Shown piece after piece: positions 13,171 through 13,915 of a stretch of 13,915 nt of DNA. The notes below the pieces were generated by a model that worked only from the letters and a program-made list of their open reading frames with translations, did not search any database and was not told the DNA's origin. A program made the position numbers and the translations under genes. The DNA lies in assembly GCA_031263875.1 (NCBI GenBank), contig JAISEX010000031.1, positions 1-13,915 of the forward strand, written 5' to 3'. The stretch's first letter is position 1; each line of letters opens with the position of its first letter. The stretch comes from Eubacteriales Family XIII. Incertae Sedis bacterium (lineage in GTDB: Bacteria; Bacillota; Clostridia; Peptostreptococcales; Anaerovoracaceae).

Positions 13171-13410
13171 GCGCGGGAAGCGCGAGAAAAGTCTACAACA
13201 CGCCCGTCCTCATACGGCGAACAGGTGCATAGCCTAAGCAACACAAAAAAACGAGAACCAAACCCAACGCAAGCCCCCACCCTCCGCCGTCCGCGGGAAG
13301 CGCGAGAAAAGTACGCGACACGCTCGCCATTATACGGCGAACCAGCCTCTCTTCCCCACACCAAAACACGCGAGAAACGTCACCAGGCGCAAGCCCCCAC
13401 CCTCCGCCGT
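13171..13410 (-). repeat. Module D in two tandem 120-bp units
   Basis: GCGGGAAGCGCGAGAAAAGT recurs at an offset of exactly 120 bases (13172 and 13292), as does the CGCAAGCCCCCACCCTCCGC block (13268 and 13388). ATACGGCGAAC falls in the middle of both. The centres of the units are diverged, so the duplication is not recent. Frames through it are not conserved as protein: one unit has an in-frame stop. Bases 13412-13630 beyond are AT-rich with no recognised gene, repeat or promoter. Confidence 0.8.
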
Positions 13411-13630
13411 CACCCGTCATCGCGGCTCTACAAATTCGACCCTCCCAACCCGCCGGGAAATTTTCAATAAATTCAATTATTATAGGAAAATGGCCGCTTT
13501 TTATAAGCCGCACATGAACGATTGAAGTGAGGAAAGGGAAATTATTATCTCGGCAATTAATAGTCGGAACAAAGCGGCGAAGATTTTCGTCAGTATGCGA
13601 GGCGGCAGAACCGCGCATACCGGCCGTATG

Positions 13631-13915
13631 TAACGTTCGTGTCCTGCGGCCACTCACTCCTCCGCTCGCGTTGCTCGCTTCGCTGTCCGTTTTGCCAGCC
13701 GAAGCAGAGCTTCAGGGCAAAAAGGCAATGTTCGCGCCCTGCGGTCGCTCACTCCTCCGCTCGCATTGCTCGCTTCGCTGTCCGTTTTGCCAGCCAAAGC
13801 AGAGCTTCGGGGCAAAAAGGCAATGTTCGCGCCCTGCGGTCGCTCACTCCTCCGCTCGCATTGCTCGCTTCGCTGTCCGTTTTGCCAGCCGAAGCAGAGC
13901 TTCGGGGCAAAAAGG
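13631..13915 (+). repeat. Module A-like 95-bp unit, three tandem copies running off the window
   Basis: Units are 13631-13725, 13726-13820 and 13821-13915, with only a few differences each. Each has AACGTTCG or AATGTTCG, GCGGTCGCTCACTCCTCC, GCTCGC.TTGCTCGCTTCG, CTGTCC and a hairpin. The leader matches the module A leaders at 1879-1908 and 10779-10825. The hairpin arms are GTTTTGCC/GGCAAAA with apical CCGAAGC/GCTTCGG instead of GTTTTAC/GTAAAAC with GCGGC/GCCGC. The last unit ends exactly at the window edge, so more copies may follow. Confidence 0.85.

Noticed and set aside
13164..13657. Open frames across the D repeats, with recurring ACVGF and FSRASR-like peptides
   Set aside because: The similarity is at DNA level. 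The homologous D copies shift frame by a base between conserved blocks, one unit has an in-frame TGA, and no start signals are present.
13631..13915. CRISPR array
   Set aside because: The 95-bp units are adjacent with no unique spacers, and no cas gene is in the window.

Overview
The window looks like chromosomal DNA from a GC-rich, low-complexity-prone bacterium, most likely an uncultured Clostridia-type member of the Bacillota. This is inferred from a DnaE polymerase with a complete PHP domain, the UPF0237 (ACT) - UPF0210 gene pair, two AI-2E-family permeases and extended -10 promoters. No rRNA, tRNA, prophage, transposase or CRISPR array is visible.

Seven credible protein genes are housekeeping or conserved. 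On the plus strand are 5-formyltetrahydrofolate cyclo-ligase (1157-1726) and uracil-DNA glycosylase (7929-8606). On the minus strand is a probable operon reading AI-2E permease (6687-7883), dnaE (3415-6669), second AI-2E permease (2289-3407). It starts only 32 bases from the divergent ung leader. Also on the minus strand are the ACT-domain protein and UPF0210 pair (10349-10612, 8968-10326) and a class I aminotransferase of the MocR/AspT subgroup (11501-12727). Nearly all the long open frames on the plus strand opposite dnaE are antisense shadows.

The unusual part is what lies between the genes. Almost every long intergenic stretch (about 1-1130, 1727-2120, 10670-11470, 12925-13410, 13631-13915) is built from one family of interspersed, non-coding, palindrome-rich modules. 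Reading the best copies in one direction the order is D (about 120 bp, contains CTTTTCTCGC) - C hairpin - B hairpin - S spacer with a small hairpin - G (a palindrome whose arms are GGGGCTGT/ACAGCCCC around 65-75 bases). A further hairpin module A is inserted at different points. Copies occur in both orientations. In one copy A sits exactly in the loop of B. D is tandemly duplicated at 120-bp period, and A is tandemly triplicated at 95-bp period at the right edge. Several stem arms change together between copies (compensatory changes), so the pairing itself seems to be preserved.

A second, different structure lies at 249-525: a 277-bp element closed by 27-bp arms with one mismatch and folding into a three-way junction. 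It is flanked by AGGGGA direct repeats. Most of its imperfect pairs would be G-U in a minus-strand RNA. These repeats and the three-way-junction element are the best candidates for something undescribed. Whether they are mobile DNA, structured RNAs or both cannot be settled from one window.
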